Position numbers and translations under genes: made by a program. A stretch of DNA of 64,000 bases from Sporosarcina sp. FSL K6-3457 (lineage in GTDB: Bacteria; Bacillota; Bacilli; Bacillales_A; Planococcaceae), in assembly GCF_038007285.1 (NCBI RefSeq), contig NZ_JBBOWX010000001.1, positions 1,009,501 to 1,073,500 of the forward strand, given 5' to 3'. Shown one piece after another: positions 8,741-17,980 of this stretch (the first letter of the stretch is position 1; every line of letters starts with the position of its first letter). The notes under the pieces were generated by a model, which was not told where the DNA came from, did not search any database, and saw only the letters and a list, made by a program, of their open reading frames with translations.

Positions 8741-9795
8741 ACCAAGTGAAAGCCGTAAAGCAGCCGAAGGAGAATCATACAAAGACTATTACATCCATGC
8801 GGCTGCAACGGATTTTTGGTTTCATCGTAGTACTTTTGCTATTGGTACTAGTAGGCTTTTTAAGTCTAATGATAGGGGCCAAACCACTGCCATTTGAAGT
8901 TGTTTGGCAAGCGCTGTTTTCGCCGACGGATAGTTATGACCATGCAATCATACGAGAGGCACGTATACCTCGTACACTTATCGCACTTGCAGTCGGACCT
9001 GCATTTGGTATCGCAGGAGCGCTCATTCAGGCGTTGACGCGAAATCCATTAGCAGATCCTGGTATTCTTGGGGTCAATGCTGGTGCAGCCTTTGCTGTTG
9101 CACTGGGTATTAGCGTGTTTTCTGTCACAACGATGTCTGGCTATATCTGGTTTGCACTTGCTGGGGCATTAGCGGCAACAGTAGCTGTGTATGTCATTAG
9201 TGGAGGTGCTGGTAAAAAAGCACCAACGCCTGTACAAATTACGCTCGCTGGTGTTGCATTGGGAGCTGCATTGAGCGGTATAACCACTGCATTTACATTA
9301 ATGAATAGCGAGGCATTCTCACGTATGTTGAACTGGAGTGTCGGTACATTAGCGAGGAGAAGCCTTGAAGATCTCGGGCCTGTCTTACCAATCCTCATTA
9401 TTGGTGCACTATTAGCCTTCGTAATAGCCCCAGCATTAAATGCCATTGCATTTGGTGATGATCGGGCATCATCTTTAGGGGTGAACATAGGAACGATTCG
9501 TACGATAGGTCTGATTGCTATTAGCTTGTTGGCTGGCGGTGCAACTGCGATAGCTGGACCGATTGGCTTTATAGGGCTGATGGTGCCCCATTGTGTACGG
9601 TGGTTTGTAGGACCGGACCAGCCTTGGATTTTTCTTTATTCAATGGCAGCGGCTCCTCTGCTCCTCATCCTTTCCGATATTATTGGTAGGGTTGTCTTGT
9701 TTCCAGAGGAGGTTCCTGTTGGAATTATTACAGGATTGGTTGGTGCACCGATTCTCCTCATTCTTGTTCGGCGACGAAAAGCGAGTGGAATATGA
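8737..9795 (+). CDS. FecCD-family siderophore ABC permease (first subunit)
   Basis: A 352-residue integral membrane protein with about nine to ten hydrophobic segments and the FecCD hallmarks IREARIPRTLIALAVG, GALIQALTRNPLADPGILGVNAGA and GPIGFIGLMVPHCVRWFVG. The cytoplasmic N-terminus is about 35 residues. The GTG start overlaps the stop of the binding-protein gene in GTGA, implying translational coupling. It pairs with the permease at 9844 to form the channel of a siderophore importer energised by the ATPase at 10980. Confidence 0.93.
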   Translation: MNQVKAVKQPKENHTKTITSMRLQRIFGFIVVLLLLVLVGFLSLMIGAKPLPFEVVWQALFSPTDSYDHAIIREARIPRTLIALAVGPAFGIAGALIQALTRNPLADPGILGVNAGAAFAVALGISVFSVTTMSGYIWFALAGALAATVAVYVISGGAGKKAPTPVQITLAGVALGAALSGITTAFTLMNSEAFSRMLNWSVGTLARRSLEDLGPVLPILIIGALLAFVIAPALNAIAFGDDRASSLGVNIGTIRTIGLIAISLLAGGATAIAGPIGFIGLMVPHCVRWFVGPDQPWIFLYSMAAAPLLLILSDIIGRVVLFPEEVPVGIITGLVGAPILLILVRRRKASGI

Positions 9796-9843
9796 TGTAT
9801 AACAAGTGTAGCTACACCTGTTTGAATGTAAGGAGCGAATGTT

Positions 9844-10890
9844 ATGCGTCCCATTAACTTTGGTCGAAAATACGTGCGACTTAACGGACCTGTTAAATTG
9901 CGCATCAATGTTAGAAATATGATTGTTACAGCGATACTCTTTGGAGCAACGATTGTAGCTGGATTTTTTGCGCTAATGGTAGGGACAATGACATTCAGTC
10001 TTCAAGATGTTTATTCTGCTTTGACGGGGCAAGCGACAGGCATGACGAGAACTGTTGTGGTTGAATGGCGTTTGCCACGTGTATTGAGTGCTATTGTATT
10101 CGGAGCAGCATTAGCTGTCAGTGGAGCGATTTTTCAATCGTTAACGCGAAATCCATTGGGTTCCCCAGACATCATTGGTTTTACTTCAGGCTCCTATACG
10201 GGGGCACTTGTCGTTCTTTTGATTTCTGGTTCGACTTCCTTTATAGGTGTAGCAACCGGAGCTTTAGTTGGTGGATTTATAACGGCGGTTGTCATTTATA
10301 TACTCGCGTTTCGTAATGGGACACAAGGTTTTCGCCTCATCATTGTCGGTATAGCTATTTCAGCTATTTTAGGAAGTGTTAACTCTATGCTACTTCTTCG
10401 GAGCAAAGCGGAGGTAGCCTTAACTGCAGCAGCCTGGGGAGTTGGGTCTTTAAATGGCATCGATTGGAGACATGCGTTCCCGGCAATTCTGTTAGTGCTT
10501 TGTTTTCTAATTGGCGCTGGGATTATGAACAGACCTTTACGAGAGATGGAGTTAGGTGGAGATGCGGCCAAGTCTCATGGTGTTCCACTTGAACGTACGC
10601 AACTCGTATTGATTTTAGTGGCGGTTGGTTTGACAGCGATACCAACAGCAGTAATGGGACCCGTCACTTTTGTTGCTTTAGCCGCTCCACAGATTGCTCA
10701 GCGTTTTACCAAGTCTGCGGAGAGCCTTGTACCGGCAGCGGCAATGGGTGCTTTTCTTTTGCTAGGCGCAGATATTTTCGCACAAAGAATTATTTCGGGT
10801 ATGATTTTCCCCGTTGGTGTTATCACCTTATCCTTGGGCGGGATTTACCTAGTGTGGTTATTGTTTCACCAAGCACGTACGGCCTCTTAA
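9844..10890 (+). CDS. FecCD-family siderophore ABC permease (second subunit)
   Basis: A 348-residue FecCD permease. It shows EWRLPRVLSAIVFGAALAVSG, QSLTRNPLGSPDIIGFTSG and the C-terminal MIFPVGVITLSLGGIYLVWLL region. It resembles the FepG-type second subunit more than a duplicate of its neighbour. Ribosome site AAGGAG lies 7 bases before ATG 9844. The gap to the preceding gene is 48 bases and to the ATPase gene 89 bases, all in one direction with no terminator. Confidence 0.92.
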   Translation: MRPINFGRKYVRLNGPVKLRINVRNMIVTAILFGATIVAGFFALMVGTMTFSLQDVYSALTGQATGMTRTVVVEWRLPRVLSAIVFGAALAVSGAIFQSLTRNPLGSPDIIGFTSGSYTGALVVLLISGSTSFIGVATGALVGGFITAVVIYILAFRNGTQGFRLIIVGIAISAILGSVNSMLLLRSKAEVALTAAAWGVGSLNGIDWRHAFPAILLVLCFLIGAGIMNRPLREMELGGDAAKSHGVPLERTQLVLILVAVGLTAIPTAVMGPVTFVALAAPQIAQRFTKSAESLVPAAAMGAFLLLGADIFAQRIISGMIFPVGVITLSLGGIYLVWLLFHQARTAS

Positions 10891-10979
10891 TGGAAAGATC
10901 GGCAAGGATTGGATAGGTCTTGTCGCGCACGAGTTTCATGTATGACGATAATCTGATTGAAAGAAGTTGAAATTGAACG

Positions 10980-11816
10980 ATGACGATAACTGCAGAAAAT
11001 GTCCAAAATCAGACGACCTTTCAATCAGATGCCCGACTTTGGACAGAAAACATTACAATTAAATATGATAGTCGGGTCATATCTGAAAATTTGTCAGTAA
11101 AAATTCCCGATGGATCATTCACGGTAATTGTTGGACCAAATGCGTGTGGGAAGTCAACACTCCTTCGTACACTTTCTAAGCTAATTAAGCCATCCGTCGG
11201 TCAAGTGCTGCTAGATGGGAAGAAAATCACTTCATTGAAGTCAAAGGAAGTGGCTCGCATACTGGGGCTGCTACCGCAATCTTCGACGGCTCCAGACGGT
11301 ATTACAGTGGCGAACCTCGTTGCCCATGGACGCTATCCGTATCAGAGCCTTATTAAGCAATGGACAGCAGAGGATGAAACTGCGGTGTTATCTGCCATGC
11401 AGCTCACGAATACGACGGAGCTTTCGCATCGCTTTGTGGATGAACTGTCGGGCGGTCAAAGACAAAGGGTCTGGGTGGCGATGGTACTTGCCCAACAAAC
11501 GCCGTTGCTCCTGCTAGATGAGCCTACAACCTATCTTGATATTGCCCATCAAATTGAGCTGATGGAATTATTTAAAGACCTCAATGAACAAGGGAATACA
11601 TTTGTTGCCGTATTACATGATTTAAATCATGCGGCGAGATATGCCACACACATCATCGCTATGAAAGATGGTCAAGTCATTGCACAAGGAGATCCACGTG
11701 AGATTGTTACAGAACAACTAGTAGAAGAGGTCTTCGGCTTAAAGTGTATCGTAATAGAAGATCCTGTTGCTCATACACCGCTCGTTGTCCCATTGGGCAG
11801 AGATCGTTCAATCTAG
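10980..11816 (+). CDS. Siderophore ABC transporter ATPase (FepC type)
   Basis: A 278-residue ABC ATPase. Walker A is GPNACGKST, with Ala where Gly is usual; the Q-loop is LLPQSS, the signature LSGGQRQR, and Walker B LLLLDEPTTYLD, followed by the switch His in VLHDLNHAARYA. The DEPTTYLDIAHQ segment is typical of iron-siderophore ATPases. About 25 extra residues precede the domain. The ribosome site is weak, so translation may depend on coupling. It is last in operon 1, followed by a terminator. It may also energise permeases elsewhere in the window that lack an ATPase. Confidence 0.93.
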   Translation: MTITAENVQNQTTFQSDARLWTENITIKYDSRVISENLSVKIPDGSFTVIVGPNACGKSTLLRTLSKLIKPSVGQVLLDGKKITSLKSKEVARILGLLPQSSTAPDGITVANLVAHGRYPYQSLIKQWTAEDETAVLSAMQLTNTTELSHRFVDELSGGQRQRVWVAMVLAQQTPLLLLDEPTTYLDIAHQIELMELFKDLNEQGNTFVAVLHDLNHAARYATHIIAMKDGQVIAQGDPREIVTEQLVEEVFGLKCIVIEDPVAHTPLVVPLGRDRSI

Positions 11817-11842
11817 TCATTTGCAAGGAATAGATTCGGTAT

Positions 11843-11901
11843 GATATATGTTGAACGAATGCTCCTATCTAATCGCCCAGCGCTGTTAGTAGGGACATAT
11901 A
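11843..11901. repeat. Palindromic repeat family M, minimal copy
   Basis: ATATATGTTGAACGAATG at the left and GCGCTGTTAGTAGG followed by ACATATAG at the right are the two ends of family M with almost all of the middle deleted. It lies just behind siderophore operon 1, while another short copy lies just before it at 7302-7391. Confidence 0.6.
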
Positions 11902-11907
11902 GAAGAG

Positions 11908-11957
11908 AAAATGCTTGACTCCAAAACATTTCGTTGTGGAATCAAGCATTTTTTTGC
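11908..11957. terminator. Terminator of siderophore operon 1, possibly bidirectional
   Basis: AAATGCTTGACTCC pairs with GGAATCAAGCATTT with a single mismatch, followed by a T-run. It lies between the ATPase gene and the convergent gene at 12037 and may serve both strands. Confidence 0.85.
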
Positions 11958-12036
11958 TATTACTATTGATTTTTATTATGAAGCTCATTAATAAAGAGTA
12001 GCAGGCTCTAATCACTTTAGAATCTGGGAGTCACCA

Positions 12037-12699
12037 CTAATAGCCTTCAACAGCAGTTTTAAATCCGTTGAGTACGGCCTCCTTTTCTTTAAATTCATCT
12101 GGCCGTAAATAGGTGCGTTCAAATTGCATATAAGCTAGCATATCTTCAGCTAATTTTGTATAGGAAAAGCTTGGTTGTTTGAAAATATCAACATAATCCG
12201 GTTCTCCTTGACGGCGAATTTTCCAGCCTTCGCTACTATCACGATAAGCATTTGCGATTAACTTTTGTACACTAACGGCCATCATTAAGCTCATTTTCCC
12301 TTTTAATGATAAAGTACTTTCATAGTCTTTCAATGACTGCGGTGCATCCTCTGGGAATAATCCTTGTTTCAAGGGCGCTTGTTCTTTAGCTTGTTGCACC
12401 TCTTCAACAGCTGCTACTTGCTGAATACCTTCGTGAATGGTTTGCTTCCAGCCGTTTAAAGTACTTGTATATTGCTGATGGCTAATTAAATTACCATGTT
12501 TAAAAGCAGCAGCAGCTTTCGCTTCTACTTCCAGTATTTCATCAACTGATATTGTTCTCACATCGTACTGATCAACCCTTTTGATATTCATGCCCTGTTC
12601 AGTTGTAGCTGACAAAAATATTTCAAAACTCCCTCTATTTTGCTTTGGAGGGATAGCGCCACTATGGATTGCTTTAGTGCCTACCGATTCAATTTTCAC
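12037..12699 (-). CDS. Hypothetical protein, 220 residues, unrecognised
   Basis: No family is recognised. The protein is soluble, with no signal peptide or membrane segment. It contains a Glu/Ala/Lys-rich helical middle (ILEVEAKAAAAFKHG, QVAAVEEVQQAKEQ) and a C-terminal part with aromatic residues (YMQFERTYLRPDEF). The first GTG at 12708 overlaps the AAAGGGG ribosome site, so the GTG at 12699, 8 bases further, is the better start. It is a single gene convergent with siderophore operon 1. Codon use looks ordinary for the window. Function unknown. Confidence 0.7.
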   Translation of the reverse strand: MKIESVGTKAIHSGAIPPKQNRGSFEIFLSATTEQGMNIKRVDQYDVRTISVDEILEVEAKAAAAFKHGNLISHQQYTSTLNGWKQTIHEGIQQVAAVEEVQQAKEQAPLKQGLFPEDAPQSLKDYESTLSLKGKMSLMMAVSVQKLIANAYRDSSEGWKIRRQGEPDYVDIFKQPSFSYTKLAEDMLAYMQFERTYLRPDEFKEKEAVLNGFKTAVEGY

Positions 12700-12918
12700 A
12701 TACAACACCCCTTTGAAATGCTAAAAATAATCTAACTATACTATCGACATATTATTACTTATATGAAGTGAAAGCTATTGTATTTTAGGGAATAAACCCT
12801 TGAATATGGTAACAGTGGGTGGTATTTGTGGTTGTATTATTCTGATTATTTATGTAGGACGATATACTTTACTACTATAATTATGGTATATTTTAGAACA
12901 AGGGGAGGGGATGAAATC

Positions 12919-13728
12919 GTGTTGTTAAAAAAATCATCAAACTTTGGGGAGAAAAATGATGTTTGTTATTTGAATGGGAAAGTAAAATTTCAAGGTGTCG
13001 CACTGAATGTATATAGCTATGTGGTAGATGGTGTGTTAATTGACACGGGGGCGCAGTCCTTGCGTAAGCATTTTGAAACCTTTATAGAGCAGGCAGATTT
13101 TGATCAAGTGATGATTACCCATTTCCATGAGGATCATACGGGATGCGCAGCTTACATTGAAAAAACAAAGAAATTACCGATTTATATAGATGAAAAAACA
13201 ATTGACTATTGTGCGCAGCGAGCAGATTATCCTTTCTATCGGCAGCTTTTTTGGGGGAGAAGAAAGCCGTTTCATGCGCAAGTGATGCCTGAAACGTTTA
13301 CTTCTAGAAATGCGACATGGGATGTCATTGATACACCTGGTCATGCTTATGATCATAAGGCGTTTTTGAATCGACAAACCGGGCAATTATTTACGGGAGA
13401 TTTATATGTTAATGAAAAGACGAGGGTCATCTTGGAAGAGGAAAGTGTGCCTACCATTATCCAGTCGTTAGAGCGGGTGTTGACGTATGATTTTCATGAG
13501 GTGTTTTGCAATCACAAGGGGTTTGTAGAGGACGGGCGCATTGCGTTAGAGAGGAAATTAAACAATCTATTAGCACTTCAACAGGATGTCTTGACGTTAC
13601 AACAACAGGGCAATCCAGCTACTGAAATTCGAAGTAAACTATTTCCCCGGAAATACCCCATTACAAGATTTTCGGGTGGAGAGTGGGATTCTATACATAT
13701 CGTGACGTCTATCATGAAGGGGCTTTAG
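12919..13728 (+). CDS. MBL-fold metallo-hydrolase
   Basis: A 269-residue cytoplasmic enzyme of the metallo-beta-lactamase fold. The zinc motif HxHxDH is seen as HFHEDHTG (His68, His70, Asp72, His73), followed by DTPGHAYDH, GDLYV and a late His in FCNHKG. The C-terminal 60 residues resemble the helical tail seen in glyoxalase II-like members; the substrate is unknown. GTG 12919 has AGGGGAGGGG 9 bases upstream, and the in-frame ATG further upstream lacks a site. A broken paralogue is at 5242-7460. The two copies flank siderophore operon 1. Confidence 0.85.
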   Translation: MLLKKSSNFGEKNDVCYLNGKVKFQGVALNVYSYVVDGVLIDTGAQSLRKHFETFIEQADFDQVMITHFHEDHTGCAAYIEKTKKLPIYIDEKTIDYCAQRADYPFYRQLFWGRRKPFHAQVMPETFTSRNATWDVIDTPGHAYDHKAFLNRQTGQLFTGDLYVNEKTRVILEEESVPTIIQSLERVLTYDFHEVFCNHKGFVEDGRIALERKLNNLLALQQDVLTLQQQGNPATEIRSKLFPRKYPITRFSGGEWDSIHIVTSIMKGL

Positions 13729-13749
13729 GAGCTGTCATTTCTATCAATC

Positions 13750-13905
13750 GCGCCTCGGCATGATTGTCGCCCAGATTTTGAATTGAGCTTGAGGCCAGCA
13801 CGATGCTGGTCATGCAATCGTTGCTGCAGGACGCGGCGAACTTAGGTTGCCTTCCTTAACTCCCCTCAAAATCTGAGACATCCGCCGAAGGCTTAACTTA
13901 ATTCA
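13750..13905. repeat. GC-rich dispersed repeat R2, copy B
   Basis: The order matches copy D at 53362-53590: GCGCCTCGGC, CCCAGATTTTGAATT, GCTTGAGGCCAGCACG, TGCAGGACGCGGCGAACTTA, TGCCTTC, then CAAAATCTGAGACATCCGCC. It follows the metallo-hydrolase gene. No coding potential is evident. Confidence 0.75.
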
Positions 13906-13971
13906 GCAAATGTATTTGTACTGAAAGCGAAGCGTCAGTTACAGGGGGGGTGGCCCCTACTGGATTTAGTG

Positions 13972-14019
13972 AAAAGTACCTGATTCTCAAAGGATACATT
14001 TTGAGAATCAGGTACTTTT
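13972..14019. terminator. Strong bidirectional terminator hairpin
   Basis: AAAAGTACCTGATTCTCAAA (13972-13991) is perfectly complementary to the stretch ending at 14019, with an 8-base loop and A- and T-tracts at its outer edges. It lies 2 bases beyond the chrA stop on the minus strand and faces the metallo-hydrolase gene on the plus strand. Confidence 0.9.
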
Positions 14020-14021
14020 CA

Positions 14022-15215
14022 TTACAGTAAAGCTAACAAAGAACCTCCAATAGCCCCAGAGACCACGACAATCCAAGGTGGTAACTTCCAATAAGCGAGC
14101 ATACTAAACAAAATAGCAGCTAAGGCGAAGTCAGCAGGTACTAAGATTGCGCTTGTCCAAATAGGAAAATAAAAGGCGGAGATGAGTATTCCAATCACTG
14201 CAGCATTGACGCCCATGATGGCACCTTTAATAGTTGGATTGCTTCGTAATTGATCCCAAAATGGGAGTGCTCCTAAAATGAGAAGGAAGGCAGGTAAAAA
14301 TACTGCAAACGTTGCGACCAGTCCACCTTGCCAGCCTTTCATGACAGTTCCTAAATAAGCGGCGAATGTAAATAGTGGGCCAGGCACTGCTTGTGTAGCC
14401 CCATATCCCGCCAAAAATGCTTCCTCACTAATCCAGCCAGTTGGCACCAACTCCTGTTCCAATAAAGGCAACACAACATGCCCGCCACCAAATACTAAGG
14501 AGCCGGAGCGGTAAAAGCTATCGAACATTGCTACCCAATAGGAGCCAGTGATTTCTCTTATGACTGGTAATAAAAATAGTAAACCGAAAAATAACGCCAA
14601 ACAAATTGCTGAAACGCTTTTAGAAATTGGAAATGAAGCACTCACTTCATTCATATCATCATGCTTTTTAAACAATAAAAATCCGACAAGGGCAGCCAGT
14701 AAAATGACAGCTACTTGGGTAAAAGCTGTTTGCCAAAGAAGGGTCCCAAGTAGGGCAAACAAGGCAATCGCTTTGCGCTTTACATCAGGCGCCAAACCTT
14801 TAGCCATGCCAATAATGGCATGTGCAACAATTGCTACGGCTACAATTTTTAAACCGTGCAGCCAGCCAGCATTACCTACATCAAATCCAGTAAGCAGTAA
14901 GGCAAAAAGAATAAGTGCGATGACGGAAGGTAGTGTAAAGCCGATAAAAGAAACGATTCCGCCTAGGACGCCAGCGCGCATAACACCTATTCCAATGCCA
15001 ACTTGGCTACTAGCGGGACCCGGTAAAAATTGTGCTAACGCGACTAAATCTGCGTAACTTTTTTCATCCATCCATTTTCTTCTACGTATATACTCCTCAT
15101 GGAAATAGCCTAAATGAGCGGTAGGTCCACCGAAAGATGTTAGGCCAAGTCGTGTTGAAACCACTAATATTTCTACTAGTAATTTGAATCGATTATCTGT
15201 GTTAGTTTCTTTCAT
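14022..15215 (-). CDS. chrA: Chromate transporter, long-chain CHR family
   Basis: A 397-residue membrane protein made of two homologous CHR halves. The N-half signature is TSFGGPTAHLGYFHEEYIRR...QFLPGPASSQVG, and the C-half signature is SGSLVFGGGHVVLPLLEQEL...TQAVPGPLFTFAAYLG. About ten to twelve membrane segments are visible. Long-form ChrA proteins export chromate driven by the membrane potential; some members may move other anions. Ribosome site GAGGGAGTT precedes ATG 15215. It lies 14 bases behind a decayed PadR regulator gene on the same strand, so specific regulation has probably been lost. Confidence 0.93.
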   Translation of the reverse strand: MKETNTDNRFKLLVEILVVSTRLGLTSFGGPTAHLGYFHEEYIRRRKWMDEKSYADLVALAQFLPGPASSQVGIGIGVMRAGVLGGIVSFIGFTLPSVIALILFALLLTGFDVGNAGWLHGLKIVAVAIVAHAIIGMAKGLAPDVKRKAIALFALLGTLLWQTAFTQVAVILLAALVGFLLFKKHDDMNEVSASFPISKSVSAICLALFFGLLFLLPVIREITGSYWVAMFDSFYRSGSLVFGGGHVVLPLLEQELVPTGWISEEAFLAGYGATQAVPGPLFTFAAYLGTVMKGWQGGLVATFAVFLPAFLLILGALPFWDQLRSNPTIKGAIMGVNAAVIGILISAFYFPIWTSAILVPADFALAAILFSMLAYWKLPPWIVVVSGAIGGSLLALL

Positions 15216-15229
15216 CGTTAACTCCCTCG

Positions 15230-15539
15230 TTATTCTTTGATTTCTTTGAAGAGCTCATATGCTTTTTTTCGGGCTTCTATAAGAACTAAAGCTCGCTTTT
15301 TAGTAGTTGTGTAATATTTTCTGATTTTCCTCTTCCACATTTTTATCTTCTCTAATAAGAAGTCCATCAGACTCCATTGAATGCAGGATAGGATAGAGAG
15401 TTCTAGAACTGATATTATAACCGTGACCATGGGGTTCTTCTAACATCTATACTTCGAAAATGGGATGTACTTTTGCATGATGTAAAATGTGTATATGTAT
15501 AAAGCCGAGAAATAGTTTTCGTAATACCTTATCTTCCAA
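15230..15539 (-). pseudogene. PadR-family transcriptional regulator, broken
   Basis: Translating leftwards from TTG 15537-15539 (ribosome site AAAGGGG) gives EDKVLRKLFLGFIHIHILHH and HPIFEV, then an in-frame TAG (15447-15449) where PadR homologues usually have a codon before MLEE. It continues HGYNISSRTLYPILHSMESDG, a typical PadR winged helix. Near 15330 one base changes the frame, and the C-terminal part (KIRKYYTTTKKRALVLI) continues in another frame to 15230. Two lesions make it a pseudogene. PadR regulators are commonly paired with chrA in Bacillales, which supports the assignment. Confidence 0.88.
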
Positions 15540-15811
15540 TCAATTGTTCCCCTTTATCGATATTGACGATCAACAACATGAATATAGCACTTAAAATGAT
15601 ATCTACCAAGTTAAAATAAAAAATTTACTTAACCTTAACATTGTATGAGATAAGAATATTATCCAATTAAAATAAGATATGTACCTCTCTAATCTTTCTA
15701 CTAAGCTAAATAACAATGGGGAGCTAGCGTCAGTATAGAGTGTGGAAATATTTAGGCTGGATTTGAAGAGGTCGTTTTTTGAGGACTACAATATTTTTTC
15801 TTCAAAGTGAA

Positions 15812-15974
15812 CTATATATGTTGAACTAATGATTCTATCTACTCTTTAGCGAAGGCGCCTTACTGGGGTAGCCGAAGCAATAAGACTGACGATGGTCTTC
15901 TGTCTGGCTTATTGCGGGAGGCATCCCCAAGCAACGAGCGTTTTTAGTAGGATTCTTTATATCAACATATATAT
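15812..15974. repeat. Palindromic repeat family M, long copy
   Basis: A full-length copy in reverse orientation, starting TATATATGTTGAACTAATG and ending GATTCTTTATATCAACATAT. The ends form an inverted repeat (ATATGTTGA / TCAACATAT). The middle holds a second stem around GACGATGGTC flanked by CAATAAG-type arms. It closely matches the copy at 32316-32480. The rest of the gap 15541-16189 holds nothing else I can support except a weak TTGACT/TATTTA promoter-like pair at 15992-16020. Confidence 0.82.
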
Positions 15975-16189
15975 TAGTTTATGAACAGAAGTTGACTTAT
16001 CAAAAAAAATGGAGTATTTACATATGAAGGCCATTTTTTTGAGTCAGACAATTCGAATTATTATTTTGGGTATGAAATGAAAGGGGCTGTGCGAATAGAT
16101 AATAGTTTATGTAATAACACTGAAAAGGGGCGTTAAAGTATTATACGCTTTTTGGGGCCAATTATATCCAGAGGGGGAAGGATGATTTT

Positions 16190-17980
16190 ATGAAATTAGC
16201 AAAGAGGATTGTTCCTTTCTTAATGAACCGTTCATTTTTCACAAAGATATTTATCTCGATTTCTATCGTGTCATTTATTGGAATATTTAGTATTGTGACA
16301 ATCTACCATTATCATTTTAAGAAAGTATTGATGGATATAGAGATGGAGCGTGTGCAACGTTCGATTAATCAATCAGCGCTTAATTTGGATAACCAATTGA
16401 GAAGGATTTCGAATGATATGTATTATTTCTTTGTTTATTCTGATACAGCAATAGATTTATTGACAGCGGATGTTTCGGATCAATTAGTTACAGGGGAGAT
16501 GTCGAAGGCTTATAAAGAACTTGAGGCATTCAGGTTGCGCTTTTCCGGTGAATTGGAGTCCGTATTTTTCTTTCGAAAGGATAATGTGACGGGCCAAGAA
16601 ACCTTTTTTCATGATTATAGTTTAAATAGAAATTTGGAGATAGATTACCAGGAGCAAAGTTGGTATCAGAATTTTGAAAGGAAAATTGCCAGGTCTACAT
16701 GGACGCGCCCCTCCACTCAGCATCTCTTTTATCAAGATCGATCACAAAGCAGTGTATGGCTTACGATGGGCAAGTATGATGTTGAGAATCGTGATGGTAT
16801 TTTCGTTATGCGACTAAATGCAAAGATATTCAGTGATGCGTTTCTACGGCTTGCGAATGCCAATTTAATGATTGAAGTACAAGATACTAATGGAGAACTA
16901 ATTTACTCATCGGATCCATCAGCTTCATTTTCAAATAGTACTAATTGGTTGAATACGACATCTGAATTGGAGAATGCAGATTTTATCATTCGTGCTCATA
17001 TTAATAAGCAAGCAATTATAGACAAAGTGAATGGCATTCAGTCCATACGTATCGCCATACTTGTTATCGTGCTGATTATTACATTCCTAATGTCTGTTAT
17101 TTTATCATTAACGTTAGTAAGACCAGTGAAAACAATGCTGAATTTGATGGGAAGGGTTGAGGTAGGGGATTTTGAAGTTCGTTTTCCTATTAAGTATTCT
17201 GATGAAATAAGTAGGCTTGGTGAAGGCTTCAACAAGATGATTGCAAATGTGTCTGATTTGATTAAAGAAGTATATGTAATCCGTTTGCAAAAGATGGAAT
17301 CAGAGTTACGTCAGAAGGAAGCAACAATATTGGCGATGCAAAGTCAAATCAACCCTCACTTTTTATATAACACATTGGAAACGATTAACTGTCATGCGAT
17401 TGTTAGCAATGTGCCCAGTATTAGTCATATGACGAAAGCACTCGCTGATTTTTTCCGCTACTCAATTGATAAACAGTCTGTTGTAGCATCATTAAGCGAA
17501 GAAATTCAACATGTTCAAACCTATTTGGAGATTCAAAATGAACGTTATCAGGAAATTGAAATTGATATTTCTATTCCTAAGGATTACTTAGTGTATCCGA
17601 TTATTAAGCTCACTTTACAACCAGTAATTGAGAATGCTTACCAATATGCGTTTATTGGGGATCGCGACTACTTTTTGAAAATCTATGCGGATAGTGTGGA
17701 TGAATTTTCTTATGCAATTTATGTTGAGGATAATGGTGAAGGAATGAATGAACAGCAGCTTAAGGAGCTAAACGAATGGTTCGCCATTGAGGATCCGACA
17801 CGAATAGAGAAATCACCTGAATTTAAGTTTGAAAATGATTTGGGGAATGGAATTGGATTAAACAATGTTCATTCACGTATTCGCTTGAAATACGGAGCAC
17901 ATTATGGTGTTTACTTGTTAGAATCCAAGTCTGGTGGAATAGTCGTTCAAATTAAATTACCTAAGGAGGTAGCGCTATGA
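16190..17980 (+). CDS. Sensor histidine kinase, YesM family
   Basis: A 596-residue membrane kinase. Transmembrane helix 1 is at about 17-40, an extracellular sensor region covers 41-283, transmembrane helix 2 is at 284-308, and a HAMP domain follows. The His_kinase domain has QSQINPHFLYNTLE with phospho-acceptor His390. The ATPase domain has an N-box around residue 481 (ENAYQYAF, where Lys-His is more usual) and the G-box GNGIGLNNV near 552. YesM kinases control carbohydrate uptake genes in Bacillales. The gene overlaps the response regulator by 4 bases (ATGA) and lies directly upstream of a sugar-type ABC operon, so it probably senses that sugar or its binding protein. Confidence 0.92.
   Translation: MKLAKRIVPFLMNRSFFTKIFISISIVSFIGIFSIVTIYHYHFKKVLMDIEMERVQRSINQSALNLDNQLRRISNDMYYFFVYSDTAIDLLTADVSDQLVTGEMSKAYKELEAFRLRFSGELESVFFFRKDNVTGQETFFHDYSLNRNLEIDYQEQSWYQNFERKIARSTWTRPSTQHLFYQDRSQSSVWLTMGKYDVENRDGIFVMRLNAKIFSDAFLRLANANLMIEVQDTNGELIYSSDPSASFSNSTNWLNTTSELENADFIIRAHINKQAIIDKVNGIQSIRIAILVIVLIITFLMSVILSLTLVRPVKTMLNLMGRVEVGDFEVRFPIKYSDEISRLGEGFNKMIANVSDLIKEVYVIRLQKMESELRQKEATILAMQSQINPHFLYNTLETINCHAIVSNVPSISHMTKALADFFRYSIDKQSVVASLSEEIQHVQTYLEIQNERYQEIEIDISIPKDYLVYPIIKLTLQPVIENAYQYAFIGDRDYFLKIYADSVDEFSYAIYVEDNGEGMNEQQLKELNEWFAIEDPTRIEKSPEFKFENDLGNGIGLNNVHSRIRLKYGAHYGVYLLESKSGGIVVQIKLPKEVAL

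Noticed and set aside
12826..12918. Upstream extension of the metallo-hydrolase gene
   Set aside because: The frame is open but has no ribosome site there, while GTG 12919 has a very strong one and matches the start of the paralogue at 5242.
14548..15057. Plus-strand open frame of 169 codons opposite chrA
   Set aside because: Wholly antisense to a clear chrA gene, no ribosome site, low-complexity Lys/Ala/Thr composition typical of shadow frames.
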